A DNA stretch of 64,000 nt from Kineosporiaceae bacterium (GCA_016794595.1 JAEUJN010000076.1:158749-222748); one strand, 5' to 3'; counted from the first letter of the stretch, positions 1 to 9,105 are shown. Made by a program: numbers and translations. Notes: generated by a model from the letters alone, not told the origin.

Positions 1-1217
1 ATCAAGATGCCCGGTTTGTACTGCAGCACCCGCGGGTCGAGCGTGGAGAAGATGGCCCAGACCCCGTTCTCGTAGAGGTGTTTCATCACGTACTTGGCGC
101 CCTGCGGATCGTCGAACTCCAGACCGAAGATCACACCGTTCTGCCGGATGCCGGTGAACCAATCCGGGCAGGTGTCCTGGATCCGGCGCAGGCCCGACCC
201 GATCACGTCGGCGAGGTAGTGCACCCGCGACCGGGTCTCCGGCCGGGAGGTGATCTCGAGCGCCTTCAGGGCGGCGATGCAGCCCAGCTCGGCGCCGCCG
301 AAGGTCGAGATGTGACCGAACCCGTCCTGCGTCAGCCAGCCGGCGCTGCGCTCGTTCACCAGCACGCAGGCGATCGGGTAGAGCCCGCCCGAGATGCCCT
401 TGCCGGTGACCATGATGTCGGGCTCGATGCCCTCTTTGGTGATGCCCCACAGCTCGCCGGTGCGCATCAGGCCGGTCTGCACCTCGTCGGCGATGTAGAG
501 CGCCCCGTAGCGCTCGCACAGCTGCTTGACCGCGCGCAGATAGCCCGGGTTTGGCAGCGGGAAGCCGTAGGTGGCCGGGATGGTCTCCATGATCACCGCG
601 GCGACGTCGCGGCCGGCGAGGGCCTGCTCCATGGCGTCCAGGTCGTTGAACGGCACGTGCGGGAAGTCCTCGGGGGCATCGGCGAGGAACAGCTGCGAGA
701 AGCGCTCGTCCCCGGTGCCGACGGCGAGCCCGGTGTGGCCGTGGTAGGCCTTCACGATCGAGACGATCTTGCGCTTCTGCGTGGTGTGGCGCGCGGTCTT
801 GAGCGCGATGTCGATCGCCTCGCCACCGCCCGAGCCGTAGATCACCTTGGTCAGGCCGCCCGGCGCCGAGGCGATCAGCGCCTCGGCCAGGGCCGTGCGG
901 GCCAGGGAGGGGAAGTGGTGGTTGCCGATGTCGAAGTGCTGCATGGCCGTCGAGACGGTGTGCACCACCTCGGGGTGGCGGTGGCCGAGGTTGTAGGTGC
1001 CGCCGTTCAGGTGGACGTCGATCAGGCGCTTGCCCGACATGTCGTAGAGGAAGTACCCCTCGCGCCGGTCGATGACCAGCGGCACCCCGGAGTCGATCCA
1101 GAACTGGGTCTTGCCCGGGTTCCAGAACTCCTGGGACTTGCGCAGCATCTCGTCCTTGGACGCGAACGAGAACAGGCCGTAGTCGAACCCGGCTCCGCTG
1201 GATGTGGTCCCCGTCAC
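1..1217 (-). CDS. Class III PLP-dependent aminotransferase (C-terminus outside window)
   Basis: 405 codons are visible, and the 3' end runs off the left edge. The fold-type I class III pattern is clear: a gly-rich phosphate-binding stretch YGSGGGEA near residues 127-134, the cofactor aspartate in IADEVQTG (about D244) and the Schiff-base lysine in VTGKGISGG (about K273). This family moves amino groups between amines or omega-amino acids and 2-oxo acids in the cytoplasm. The start is the GTG at 1217, just after the inverted repeat at 1224-1245; no strong Shine-Dalgarno is seen. It diverges from an APC permease and a diol dehydratase operon, so an amine or amino-alcohol substrate is plausible, but the exact substrate cannot be read from the sequence. 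Confidence 0.9.
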   Translation of the reverse strand, partial: MTGTTSSGAGFDYGLFSFASKDEMLRKSQEFWNPGKTQFWIDSGVPLVIDRREGYFLYDMSGKRLIDVHLNGGTYNLGHRHPEVVHTVSTAMQHFDIGNHHFPSLARTALAEALIASAPGGLTKVIYGSGGGEAIDIALKTARHTTQKRKIVSIVKAYHGHTGLAVGTGDERFSQLFLADAPEDFPHVPFNDLDAMEQALAGRDVAAVIMETIPATYGFPLPNPGYLRAVKQLCERYGALYIADEVQTGLMRTGELWGITKEGIEPDIMVTGKGISGGLYPIACVLVNERSAGWLTQDGFGHISTFGGAELGCIAALKALEITSRPETRSRVHYLADVIGSGLRRIQDTCPDWFTGIRQNGVIFGLEFDDPQGAKYVMKHLYENGVWAIFSTLDPRVLQYKPGIL

Positions 1218-1223
1218 GACGCC

Positions 1224-1245
1224 GGACTGTACCAAAGGGCAGTCC
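1224..1245. promoter_or_regulatory. Inverted repeat GGACTG-N10-CAGTCC, candidate operator
   Basis: A perfect 6-bp hyphenated palindrome lies 7-28 bases upstream of the aminotransferase GTG, in the 191-bp divergent region between it and the permease. Its position over the ribosome-binding and early transcript zone suits a repressor site. The regulator is not in the window, so the assignment is inference. Confidence 0.4.
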
Positions 1246-1261
1246 AATCGTGGGAGATGGT

Positions 1262-1282
1262 CTTTTTCAGTCAGGTAAAAAG
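1262..1282. promoter_or_regulatory. Inverted repeat CTTTTT-N9-AAAAAG in divergent promoter region
   Basis: This is the AT-richest stretch between the aminotransferase and permease genes. The arms CTTTTT (1262-1267) and AAAAAG (1277-1282) are exact complements. It could be part of the divergent promoters or a second operator half. The remaining bases up to 1408 show nothing else I recognise apart from a purine-rich ribosome site just before the permease ATG. Confidence 0.3.
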
Positions 1283-1408
1283 TTGAACCGAAGGCTTGTC
1301 GGCCTCCCGGACGGCCCCTCATACTCCTCGCCATTCCGGCTCGCGATCTCGTGGGCTCCCTCAGTGCCTGCGCCCGATCCTCGGCGCCCTCGGCCAGAAA
1401 GGTGCGTC

Positions 1409-3022
1409 ATGACCACCAGCCACCTCGGCGACGGGGCTCACCCGTCCCCTGGCGATCATCAACCGGTCGGCCAGGACAACGCCCGGCTCAAGGCGGGCGC
1501 CGTCGGTCTCGTCGGCGTCCTGTTCATGGCGGTCGCCAACGCGGCGCCGATCACCGCGATGAGCTTCAACGTGCCGATCGCCGTCGGCTACGGCAACGGC
1601 ATCGGGGTGTCCGGCGGCTACCTGTTCGCCACCATCGTGCTGACCATCTTCACCATCGGGTTCGTCGCGATGGCCCGCTACATCACCACCGCCGGCGCCT
1701 TCTACGGGTTCACCTCGCACGGCCTCGGCCAGGTCGCCGGTATGGCCACCGGCCTGCTGGCCACCGTCGCCTACGTGATCTTCGAGGCGTCGCTGATCGG
1801 CGGCTTCGCCTACTTCGCCTCGGAGTACGTGTTCAAGCCCGCCGGCATGGACGTGCACTGGATGGTGATCGCCCTGATCGGCATCGCGGTGATCGCCCTG
1901 ATGACCTACTACTCGATCACCCTGGCCGCCGGCGTGCTCGGGGTGACCCTGGTCGCCGAGGTGGTGCTGTTGCTCTCGCTCGGGCTGTCGGTGCTCTTCA
2001 AGGGCGGTCCCGACGGCTACCTGGTCGGCGAGACGGTGCTGCCCAACAACGCCTTCGAGAACCTGGGCGAGGGCGCCTTCGGCACCGGGGTCGCGGCCGG
2101 CACAGCAGCGATCGGCATCTTCTTCGCCTTCTGGTCCTGGGTCGGGTACGAGACCACCGCGGTCTACGGCGAGGAGTCCAAGAACCCCAAGCGCAACGTG
2201 CCGCTGGCCACCCTGATCGCCGTGATCGGCCTGGGCACGTTCTACACGTTCATGTCCTGGTTGGTCGTGGTCGGCAACGGCCCGGCGAAGGCGGTCGAGG
2301 TCTCCGCCGGGGCCGCACCGGTCGACCTGTGGCTGAACCTGGTGACCGACAACCTGGGCAGCTTCATGACCACGATCTACAAGGTGCTGCTGGTGATCGG
2401 CTCGTTCGCCTGCGCCATGGCCTTCCACAACGCGGCCGCCCGCTACCTGTACGCCATGGGCCGTGAGGGAGCCTGGTCCTGGTTGCGCACGACGCTGGGG
2501 GCGGTGAACGTCAAGCACGGCTCCCCCGCCGTCGCCTCGTTCGTGCAGTCCGCCATCACCCTGGCGCTCTGCCTGCTGTTCCTGCTGTTCACCGACGTCA
2601 AGGTCGCCGATGAGGCCGGAACCCTGGTCTCGACCCCCGAACTGGTTCCCTACGTCAACGTCTACGGCGTGCTCGCCCTGATCGGCACGGCGATGGTGTT
2701 GATCGTGCAGACCATCACCTCCGTCGCCGTCATCTGGTACTTCTGGGTGAAGAAGGTGCACCGCGGTAACCCGCTCACCACCCTCGTCGCGCCCGTGGTC
2801 GGTGCCGCCGGCATGCTCTACGCACTCAGCCTGCTCTGGTCGAACCGCAAGTTCGCCGCCGGCCTCGCCGCGGACAGCAAGGTGTTCCAGTTCATGCCGT
2901 ACTACGTGATCGGCCTGCTGGTGCTCGGGGTCGGCTATGCGCTCTACGTGCGCTCGGCCAAGCCCGCGATCTACGAGCTGATCGGCCGCACCACCATGGA
3001 AGAGGCGCACGAGCGCGCCTGA
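1409..3022 (+). CDS. APC-superfamily amino acid/amine permease
   Basis: A 537-aa polytopic membrane protein with about 12 hydrophobic segments beginning near residue 30 (GAVGLVGVLFMAVANAAPIT), typical of amino acid-polyamine-organocation symporters. The conserved FxFWSWVGYETTAVYGEE stretch in the middle is characteristic of the APC family. The ATG at 1409 is chosen because AGAAAGG precedes it and because the permease fold starts soon after; upstream in-frame sequence is not permease-like. It diverges from the aminotransferase and precedes the formamidase and diol dehydratase genes, so it probably imports the amine or amino acid used by this locus. A strong hairpin after the stop suggests partial termination before the downstream genes. 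Confidence 0.9.
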   Translation: MTTSHLGDGAHPSPGDHQPVGQDNARLKAGAVGLVGVLFMAVANAAPITAMSFNVPIAVGYGNGIGVSGGYLFATIVLTIFTIGFVAMARYITTAGAFYGFTSHGLGQVAGMATGLLATVAYVIFEASLIGGFAYFASEYVFKPAGMDVHWMVIALIGIAVIALMTYYSITLAAGVLGVTLVAEVVLLLSLGLSVLFKGGPDGYLVGETVLPNNAFENLGEGAFGTGVAAGTAAIGIFFAFWSWVGYETTAVYGEESKNPKRNVPLATLIAVIGLGTFYTFMSWLVVVGNGPAKAVEVSAGAAPVDLWLNLVTDNLGSFMTTIYKVLLVIGSFACAMAFHNAAARYLYAMGREGAWSWLRTTLGAVNVKHGSPAVASFVQSAITLALCLLFLLFTDVKVADEAGTLVSTPELVPYVNVYGVLALIGTAMVLIVQTITSVAVIWYFWVKKVHRGNPLTTLVAPVVGAAGMLYALSLLWSNRKFAAGLAADSKVFQFMPYYVIGLLVLGVGYALYVRSAKPAIYELIGRTTMEEAHERA

Positions 3023-3032
3023 CCTCACACGT

Positions 3033-3074
3033 CATGACGGGTGGTCCCCCTCCCCCCCGGGGCCACCCGTCATG
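3033..3074 (+). terminator. Strong stem-loop between permease and formamidase genes
   Basis: The arms at 3033-3044 and 3063-3074 are perfect 12-bp complements (CATGACGGGTGG / CCACCCGTCATG). The C-run at 3046-3050 can extend the stem against GGGG at 3059-3062. There is no U-tract, as is common in high-GC actinobacteria. It begins 11 bases after the permease stop, so it may end most permease transcripts or act as a processing or attenuation site inside the operon. Confidence 0.65.
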
Positions 3075-3150
3075 GCTCGGCCAGCCACGGCGCGCCACCT
3101 CGGCGAACCACCCTCGGCGAACCGGTGACCCACAGGAGAGGACGGGTGAC

Positions 3151-4188
3151 GTGCCCGAGCTGACGATGCGCTGGGAACCCGATCCGGACGCCGACCCGGC
3201 CGGCTACACCTATACCTTCGGCGGGGTGCCGGCCGTGGCCGAGATCGCTCCCGGCACGCTGCTGTCGACCTGGACCATGGACTGCTTCGGCGGCCGGGTC
3301 AGGGCTCCGACCGATCTGGCCAGCCAGGTCTGCGACCCGCGGATGCTCAACCCGCAGTCCGGCCCGTTCCACGTCACCGGGGCCAAACCCGGTGACACGC
3401 TGGCCGTTCACCTCGTCTCGATCACCCCCCGCGAGGCCTGGGGGGTCAGCAGCACGGTGCCGTTCTTCGGGTCGTTGACCGCCACCCCCACCACGGCGAT
3501 GCTCCACTCCGCGCTCACCGAGCGCACCTGGATCTACGAGATCGACACCCGCGAGCAGGTGGTGCGCTACCTCGCCGCGGACACCCCGTTCACTGCCACC
3601 CTGCCCCTGGACCCGATGCACGGAACCGTCGGTGTGGCCCCGGCTCTCGGTGAGGTGCGTTCCTCGCTCGCCCCGGGCGACTGGGGCGGCAACATGGACA
3701 CCCCCGAGATGCGCGCCGGGGTCACCTGCTACCTCGGCGTCAACGTCGAGGGCGCCATGGTCAGCCTCGGCGACGGGCACGCCCGCCAGGGCGAGGGCGA
3801 GACCTGCGGAGTGGCGGTCGAGTGCGCCATGGACACCCAGCTGATCCTCGACGTGCTGCCCGGGCGGGCCACGCCCTGGCCCCGGCTGGAGAGCGACGAC
3901 TTCTGGATGACCACCGGCTCGGCCCGCCCGCTGGAGGACGCCTTCCGGATCGCCCACCAGCAGATGGTCACCTGGGTCGCCGAACTCACCGGGCAGAGCA
4001 TCATCGACGCCTACCAATTCGTCTCCCAGACCGCGCTGACCCCGATCGCCAACGTGGTCGACACCAACTACACCGTGGTGTGCAAGGTGGCCAAGGCCCA
4101 CCTGCCCAGGGTGGTCGCCATGGACGGCGTGCACGCCCGGCTGCGTACCCTGGCCGCCGTGCACACCAGGCAGAGCGGGTCACGCTGA
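3151..4188 (+). CDS. Acetamidase/formamidase family protein
   Basis: 345 aa. The family hallmark is present near the centre: a glycine-rich GVNVEGA stretch followed by SLGDGHARQGEGE and GVAVECAMD, which match the FmdA/AmdA core. Members hydrolyse short-chain amides such as formamide or acetamide to ammonia and the acid in the cytoplasm. The GTG at 3151 is preferred because AGGAGA lies 11 bases upstream; an ATG at 3166 is a weaker alternative. One base separates the stop from the next GTG, so it is co-translated with the GlcG-like gene. Its link to a diol dehydratase suggests an amide or amine nitrogen source, but the substrate is not determinable here. Confidence 0.88.
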   Translation: MPELTMRWEPDPDADPAGYTYTFGGVPAVAEIAPGTLLSTWTMDCFGGRVRAPTDLASQVCDPRMLNPQSGPFHVTGAKPGDTLAVHLVSITPREAWGVSSTVPFFGSLTATPTTAMLHSALTERTWIYEIDTREQVVRYLAADTPFTATLPLDPMHGTVGVAPALGEVRSSLAPGDWGGNMDTPEMRAGVTCYLGVNVEGAMVSLGDGHARQGEGETCGVAVECAMDTQLILDVLPGRATPWPRLESDDFWMTTGSARPLEDAFRIAHQQMVTWVAELTGQSIIDAYQFVSQTALTPIANVVDTNYTVVCKVAKAHLPRVVAMDGVHARLRTLAAVHTRQSGSR

Positions 4189-4189
4189 C

Positions 4190-4633
4190 GTGGGACGGGT
4201 CAGCCGGTTCGAGCTGGATCTGACGCTGGCGCAGCGGATGTGCGCAGCCGCCCGCGCCGCAGCGTCGGACTGTGGCGCTCTGGTCTCGGTCGCCGTCGTG
4301 GACGGCGGCGGGCACCTGATCTGCTTCGAACGCATGGACGCCGCGGAGATCGCCGGCCCGGTTCTGGCCCGGGACAAGGCCCACACCGCCGTCGCCCACC
4401 GGATCGCCACGGCGGACCTGACCGCGCTGGTCGCCCCCGGCGCCGAGCTCGCCGGGATGAACAGCGCGGACGGCGGACGCTACGTCGCCTTCGCCGGAGG
4501 GCTGCCGTTGTGGGACGGTGACCGCGTGATCGGTGGCATCGGCGTCAGCGGAGGCACCGCGGCCCAGGACGCGGCGGCCGCCACGGCCGGTGCCGGGCAG
4601 TTCACCGCCGAACTCGCCCGGGTCGGGCCGTGA
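4190..4633 (+). CDS. GlcG/HbpS-type heme-binding family protein (PduO C-terminal-like)
   Basis: 147 aa forming one DUF336 domain: alternating helices with ALVSVAVVDGGGHL near residues 30-45, a KAHTAVAHR segment, and the closing GGIGVSGGTAAQDAAAA. The same fold occurs as the C-terminal half of PduO adenosyltransferases and as the heme- and cobalamin-associated HbpS/GlcG proteins. The adenosyltransferase half of PduO is absent, so this is a stand-alone domain. Its stop overlaps the GTG of the dehydratase gene by 4 bases. The close coupling suggests it helps the B12 enzyme, perhaps through corrinoid or heme handling, which is inference. Confidence 0.85.
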   Translation: MGRVSRFELDLTLAQRMCAAARAAASDCGALVSVAVVDGGGHLICFERMDAAEIAGPVLARDKAHTAVAHRIATADLTALVAPGAELAGMNSADGGRYVAFAGGLPLWDGDRVIGGIGVSGGTAAQDAAAATAGAGQFTAELARVGP

Positions 4634-6879
4634 TGAGCGACCACCCGATCGGGCGGTTCCGGTTCATGGACACCCAGAACGTCAACCTGGACGGGTTCGC
4701 GGTGCCCGACCCCACGCTCGGGCTGGTCGCCTTCGGTTCCGCCGGCGACCCCGAGCCCTCGCTGGTGGTCGAGGACGGCCGCGTGATCGAGTTGGACGGC
4801 CGCGCCGAGGCCGACTTCGACGTGATCGACGCCTTCGTCGCCGCCCACGGGCTCGACCTCGCAGCGGCCCCCGAGGCCATGGCGATCGATGAGGTGGCCT
4901 TCGCCCGCATGCTGGTCGACCCGGCCGTCCCCCGAACCGAGGTGGTGCGCCTGGCCGGCGGGATGACCCCGGCCAAACTCGCTCGCGCGCTGGCGGTTCT
5001 GCGCCCGGCCGAGCTGGTGATGGCGATGACCAAGTGCCGTGCCCGGCGGACCCCGAGCAACCAGGCCCACGTCACCAACCGCTCCGACGACCCGCTGCTG
5101 CTGGCCGCCGACGCCGCCACCGCGGCGGCCTTCGGCTTCCGCGAGATCGAGACCACGGTGCCGGTGCTGGGCGATGCGCCGTCCAACGCGGTGGCGGTGA
5201 GCATCGGCGCCGCAGTGGGCTCGCCCGGCGTCCTGGTGCAGTGCTCGGTCGAGGAGGCCCTCGAGCTCGAACTCGGCATGCGCGGCCTGGTCTCCTACGC
5301 CGAGACGGTCTCGCTGTACGGCACCGAGCAGATCTTCGTCGACGGCGACGACACCCCGTGGTCGAAGGCTTTCCTCACCTCGGCGTACGCCAGTCGGGGG
5401 GTGAAGATGCGGGTCACCTCCGGCGGCGGCGCCGAGGCACTCATGGGTGGGGCGCAGGGCTGCTCGATGTTCTACCTGGAGGCCCGCTGCGTCGCGCTCG
5501 CCCGGGCGATCGGGGCCCAGGGAGTGCAGAACGGCGGCATCGACTCGGCGGCCGTGGCGGGCGCCGTCCCGGGTGGCGTGCGATCGCTGATGGCCGAGAA
5601 CCTGATGGTGATGCTGCGCGGCCTCGAGGCGTGCACCGGCAACGACGCCCTGATGAGCGAGTCGGACGTGCGCCGCACCTCACGCACCCACCCCATCTTC
5701 ATCGCCGGCTCGGACTTCATCTGCAGCGGGTTCGGCTCGATCCAGCGCTACGACAACATGTTCGGGCCGAGTCAGTGGAACGCCGAGGACCTCGACGACT
5801 ACCTGGCCATGCAGCGCGACTGGGGTGTGGACGGCGGGCTGCGCACCGCCTCCGAGCCGGAGGTCGCCCGGCTGCGCGAGCGCGCCGTCGACGCTGTCCG
5901 GGCCGTCTACCGGCTGCTGGGCCTGGCCGACTTCGACGACATCTGGGCTGCCCAGGCGGTCGACGCCGCCGGGTCGAAGGATGTGCCGGCAGCCGACCTG
6001 ATGACCCCGCTGGCGGCGTCCCGGCTGATCCGGGACCTGCCGATCACCATGCTGGAGGTGATCGATGCCCTGGCCGAGACCGGGTTCGAGGTCGAGGCCG
6101 AGCGGATGCTCGCGATGCTGCGCGAGCGGGTTCGTGGTGACTACCTGCAGACGGCGGCGATCTTCGACGAGCAGCTGCGGGTGCTGTCGGCGGTCACCGA
6201 CCCCAACGACTACGCCGGGCCCGGCACCGGCTACTCCCCCACCCCGGCCCGCCAGGTTGAGATCGACGCCATCCGCCAGCAACGCTCGGTCGGCGACATC
6301 CAGCTCGAACAGGAGCGGTCACGCACCGAGGCGCTGCAGGTGTCGGCGCCGTCGGCCGAGGCCGGTCACGACCCTCGTGAGGTGGTGATCGGGCTGTCCC
6401 CGGCGGCCGGCCGCGCGATCTGGCGCACGCTGTGCGGGCTGACCGTCGTCGAGGCGCTGGACGAGCTGCTGGCCGGGCTGGAGGAGGAGGGCTGCACCGC
6501 CCGGGTGGTGCGGGTCAACGACAGTCTCGACCTGGGCCGGATCGGGCTGACCGCGGCCCGGCTGGCCGGCTCGGGGATCGGGATCGGGTTGCAGGCCAAG
6601 GGAACTGCCCTGATCCACCGCCGCGACCTGGCGCCGCTGGCCAATCTGGAGCTGTACAGCGTGGCGCCCACGCTGACCCGGGCTGCCTACCGGCGCCTGG
6701 GGATCAACGCCGGCCGGCACGCCAAGGGCGCCACCCCCGAACCGGAGCGAAACCCCTACAGCGACGAGGCGATCGAGGCGCGATACCACACCACCGTGGT
6801 CTCGCTGGTGGCGATCGAGCGCGGTTGCGTGGTGCCCGGCGCACCGGTGGAGACCATGACCCTGCAGCGGGAGGCGTGA
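4630..6879 (+). CDS. B12-dependent diol/glycerol dehydratase, fused large and medium subunits
   Basis: 749 aa. Residues 1 to about 555 match the PduC/DhaB large subunit: CRARRTPSNQAHVTN, LELELGMRGLVSYAET, TDGDD-type GDDTPWSKAFLTSAYASRG and the DYLQTAAIFD segment are all recognisable. From about residue 580 the sequence becomes a medium subunit (PduD-like): REVVIGLSPA, LEEEGCTARVVRV, GSGIGIGLQAKGT, LANLELYS. In enterobacteria these are separate polypeptides. The enzyme converts 1,2-diols or glycerol to aldehydes by an adenosylcobalamin radical mechanism. The start is GTG 4630 (ATG 4633 is possible), overlapping the upstream gene. The small subunit follows with a TGATG junction. I see no microcompartment-targeting extension or shell genes. 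Confidence 0.93.
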   Translation: MMSDHPIGRFRFMDTQNVNLDGFAVPDPTLGLVAFGSAGDPEPSLVVEDGRVIELDGRAEADFDVIDAFVAAHGLDLAAAPEAMAIDEVAFARMLVDPAVPRTEVVRLAGGMTPAKLARALAVLRPAELVMAMTKCRARRTPSNQAHVTNRSDDPLLLAADAATAAAFGFREIETTVPVLGDAPSNAVAVSIGAAVGSPGVLVQCSVEEALELELGMRGLVSYAETVSLYGTEQIFVDGDDTPWSKAFLTSAYASRGVKMRVTSGGGAEALMGGAQGCSMFYLEARCVALARAIGAQGVQNGGIDSAAVAGAVPGGVRSLMAENLMVMLRGLEACTGNDALMSESDVRRTSRTHPIFIAGSDFICSGFGSIQRYDNMFGPSQWNAEDLDDYLAMQRDWGVDGGLRTASEPEVARLRERAVDAVRAVYRLLGLADFDDIWAAQAVDAAGSKDVPAADLMTPLAASRLIRDLPITMLEVIDALAETGFEVEAERMLAMLRERVRGDYLQTAAIFDEQLRVLSAVTDPNDYAGPGTGYSPTPARQVEIDAIRQQRSVGDIQLEQERSRTEALQVSAPSAEAGHDPREVVIGLSPAAGRAIWRTLCGLTVVEALDELLAGLEEEGCTARVVRVNDSLDLGRIGLTAARLAGSGIGIGLQAKGTALIHRRDLAPLANLELYSVAPTLTRAAYRRLGINAGRHAKGATPEPERNPYSDEAIEARYHTTVVSLVAIERGCVVPGAPVETMTLQREA

Positions 6880-7268
6880 TGGACCCGGTGGGCGAGACGG
6901 GCGAGGTGAGTCGAGTGCGGGCACGATCGGGCACCCCGGTCGATCAGATCACCCTGGACGGCGTGCTGGCCGGTGAGGTGAGTCTGGACGACATCCGGAT
7001 CCACCCGGACACGCTGCTCGCCCAGGCCGAGGTCGCGACCCGCGCGGGCAATGCCCAACTGGGAGAGAACTTCCGCCGGGCCGCCGAGCTGACCGCACTC
7101 ACCGATGAGCGAGTGCTGGCCATCTACGAGGCCTTGCGCCCGCACCGGTCGAGCGCCGCGGACCTGGACCTGATCGCGGCCGAACTCGATGACCTCGGCG
7201 CCACCCGCAACGCCTCCCTGGTGCGCGAGGCGGCCCGGGTCTACGCAGCGCGTGGTCTGCTGCGCTGA
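6879..7268 (+). CDS. Diol/glycerol dehydratase small subunit
   Basis: 129 aa. The first 30 residues are variable, followed by a helical body with LDGVLAGEVSLDDIRIHPDTL, QAEVATRAGNAQLGENFRRA and a DERVLAIYEALRPHRS segment, matching the PduE/DhaE small subunit (LE.IT.DDLRISPETL, Q..IA...GR..LA.NF.RAAELT). The ATG shares its first base with the stop of the fused large-medium gene (TGATG), so translation is coupled, as expected for equal stoichiometry. A GTG three bases upstream is an alternative start. Confidence 0.9.
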   Translation: MDPVGETGEVSRVRARSGTPVDQITLDGVLAGEVSLDDIRIHPDTLLAQAEVATRAGNAQLGENFRRAAELTALTDERVLAIYEALRPHRSSAADLDLIAAELDDLGATRNASLVREAARVYAARGLLR

Positions 7269-7295
7269 GTCCCGCGGCCGTGCGAGGGTGAGGCC

Positions 7296-9098
7296 GTGCT
7301 GATCGCCGGGGTCGACATCGGCAACGCCACGACCGAGATCGTCATCGCCGAGACCTCCTCACCGGGCGGCGTCGGCGGTGAGCCACCGCAGCCGGTGGCC
7401 TGGGATCGTCGGCCGACCCGCGGGGTCAAGGGCTCGCCCCAGGCCGCCGAGGCCGCTGCACGACTGCTGGCCCGGATGGAGCGCAGCCTCGGTCGCCGCT
7501 GCGCACACGTGCTGATCACTCCGCAGTGCCCGGCCCACACCCTGACCGTGTCCATCGACCGGGCCGGCGAGCCCACCGGACGCCTGGTGCTGCTCGCCGC
7601 CGGATCGGTCACTCCCGCAGGGCAGGGCTACGTCAGCGGTCGCCCAGTCGATGTCGAGGAGGACCCCCACACGTTCGCCGCCCGGTTCGTCCCGTCCGAC
7701 CGGCCGGGGTTCGACCCGGCCGTGGTGCTCGTCGCGCGGGACCCGCTCGGCTTCCGCCGCACCGCGCATCGGGTGAGCTCGTGGCTGACGGCCGGGGTGG
7801 ACGTGGTGGGCGTCCTGCTGGCCGGTGACGAGGCGCGGCTGGTCGCCGCCCGCCTGCCGCAGTCGCCGGCCCGATCGGTTCCGATCGTCGACGGGGTCGA
7901 TGCCGAGGCGGCCCTGGCCTGCCTGCGGGTCGTGGTCGAGGTGGCCCCGCCCGGCGGGGTGGTGGCCACGGCGATCGACGGGGTCAGGCTGGTCCGCGAT
8001 CTGCAGTTGGACGAGGCCGAACACGTCCATGCCGCTGCCCTGGCCCGGCAGGTGCGTGGTCAGGGGGCGATCGCCGTCGGCGTCGCCCTCCCGTCGGCCG
8101 GCGCGGCGGCTGCCGGGTCGGAGCTCGGGGACGACGCCGAGCCGGCCCGCGACGCCCTCACCTTCGTCGATGGCACCACGGTGGCGTGGAACGGCGCGGT
8201 GGCTGCCCTGCGGGGCCGGCCGGTGGGATCGCTGCTCGCGGTCCGGTTGCCGGGTGGTGAGCCCTCGCCGACCCGGGACCTCTGGGTGGTCGATCCCGCC
8301 GGCGAACCTCTCGGCGGGGTGCTCTCGGGGATGCGCGAGGACGCCGCCGCGGCCCAGCAGGTGAGCCTGTCGCTGCTGTCCGGCGACGAGGCGCCACGGG
8401 CCTGGCCGGCGGCCTTCGAGGCACCGGGGCGCCGGGTCGAGGTGGTGGGCAGCGAGCCAGCGGCAGCCCGGGCCGGGGCGTTGACCACCCCGGGTGCCCG
8501 GGCTGACGCCCTGGTGTTGGACCTGGGCGGCGGCACGATCGATCTGGTCGCGACCGGTGCCTCCTCGGTGACCGCGGCCGGATCGGGCGAACTGCTCACC
8601 ACGGCCGTGGCCCGCACGCTCGGGCTGTCCTCGGGTGCCGCGGAATGGGTGAAACGCGGTGCGGCCGTGCGGGTCGAGTCGGCTCACGTCATCGCCGACG
8701 AGGCCGGCGGACGGCACTTCCGCGACCGGGCCGCAGCCGCTGGGACGATCAGTCGCCTGGTGGTTGCCGGGCCGGCGGGCGAGTTGCCGTTCGGCGGCGC
8801 GCTCACGCCGTCCCAGTGGCGGGCGATCCGGATCGCCCTGTTGCACGCGGTGTTCGGTGAGAACGTCCGCCGGGTCGTGGCCACGGTCGGAGGTCTCGGT
8901 GACCCGTCGACGCAGGATGGACAGCCCGGCGTCCTCGGGGATCGCGACGTGGTGCTGGTCGGCGGGCCGGCCGGCAGTGACGAGCTGCCGGCCGTCCTGG
9001 CGACGGCCCTGCGGGGCGCCACGCTCGGGCGGGCCGACGTCGCCGGTCGACTGGGTCACCGCTGGGCCGTTGCCTACGGGTTGCTGCTGTCGAGCTGA
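7296..9098 (+). CDS. Diol dehydratase reactivase, large (ATPase) subunit
   Basis: 600 aa, the usual length of DdrA/PduG/GdrA. It opens with LIAGVDIGNATTEIVIAE, the actin/Hsp70-like phosphate-1 motif, and a second nucleotide motif LVLDLGGGTIDLVATG lies around residues 405-420. The family exchanges damaged cobalamin out of the dehydratase with ATP. The GTG at 7296 is the only start that keeps the phosphate loop near the N-terminus. The gap of 27 bases to the small subunit indicates the same operon. The partner small reactivase subunit (PduH/DdrB) is not found next to it or elsewhere in the window, which is unusual. Confidence 0.93.
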   Translation: MLIAGVDIGNATTEIVIAETSSPGGVGGEPPQPVAWDRRPTRGVKGSPQAAEAAARLLARMERSLGRRCAHVLITPQCPAHTLTVSIDRAGEPTGRLVLLAAGSVTPAGQGYVSGRPVDVEEDPHTFAARFVPSDRPGFDPAVVLVARDPLGFRRTAHRVSSWLTAGVDVVGVLLAGDEARLVAARLPQSPARSVPIVDGVDAEAALACLRVVVEVAPPGGVVATAIDGVRLVRDLQLDEAEHVHAAALARQVRGQGAIAVGVALPSAGAAAAGSELGDDAEPARDALTFVDGTTVAWNGAVAALRGRPVGSLLAVRLPGGEPSPTRDLWVVDPAGEPLGGVLSGMREDAAAAQQVSLSLLSGDEAPRAWPAAFEAPGRRVEVVGSEPAAARAGALTTPGARADALVLDLGGGTIDLVATGASSVTAAGSGELLTTAVARTLGLSSGAAEWVKRGAAVRVESAHVIADEAGGRHFRDRAAAAGTISRLVVAGPAGELPFGGALTPSQWRAIRIALLHAVFGENVRRVVATVGGLGDPSTQDGQPGVLGDRDVVLVGGPAGSDELPAVLATALRGATLGRADVAGRLGHRWAVAYGLLLSS

Positions 9099-9105
9099 CC
9101 GGCGG

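Noticed and set aside
1218..1408. Cobalamin riboswitch upstream of the dehydratase locus
   Set aside because: No B12-box or long structured leader is visible in this or other gaps of the operon.
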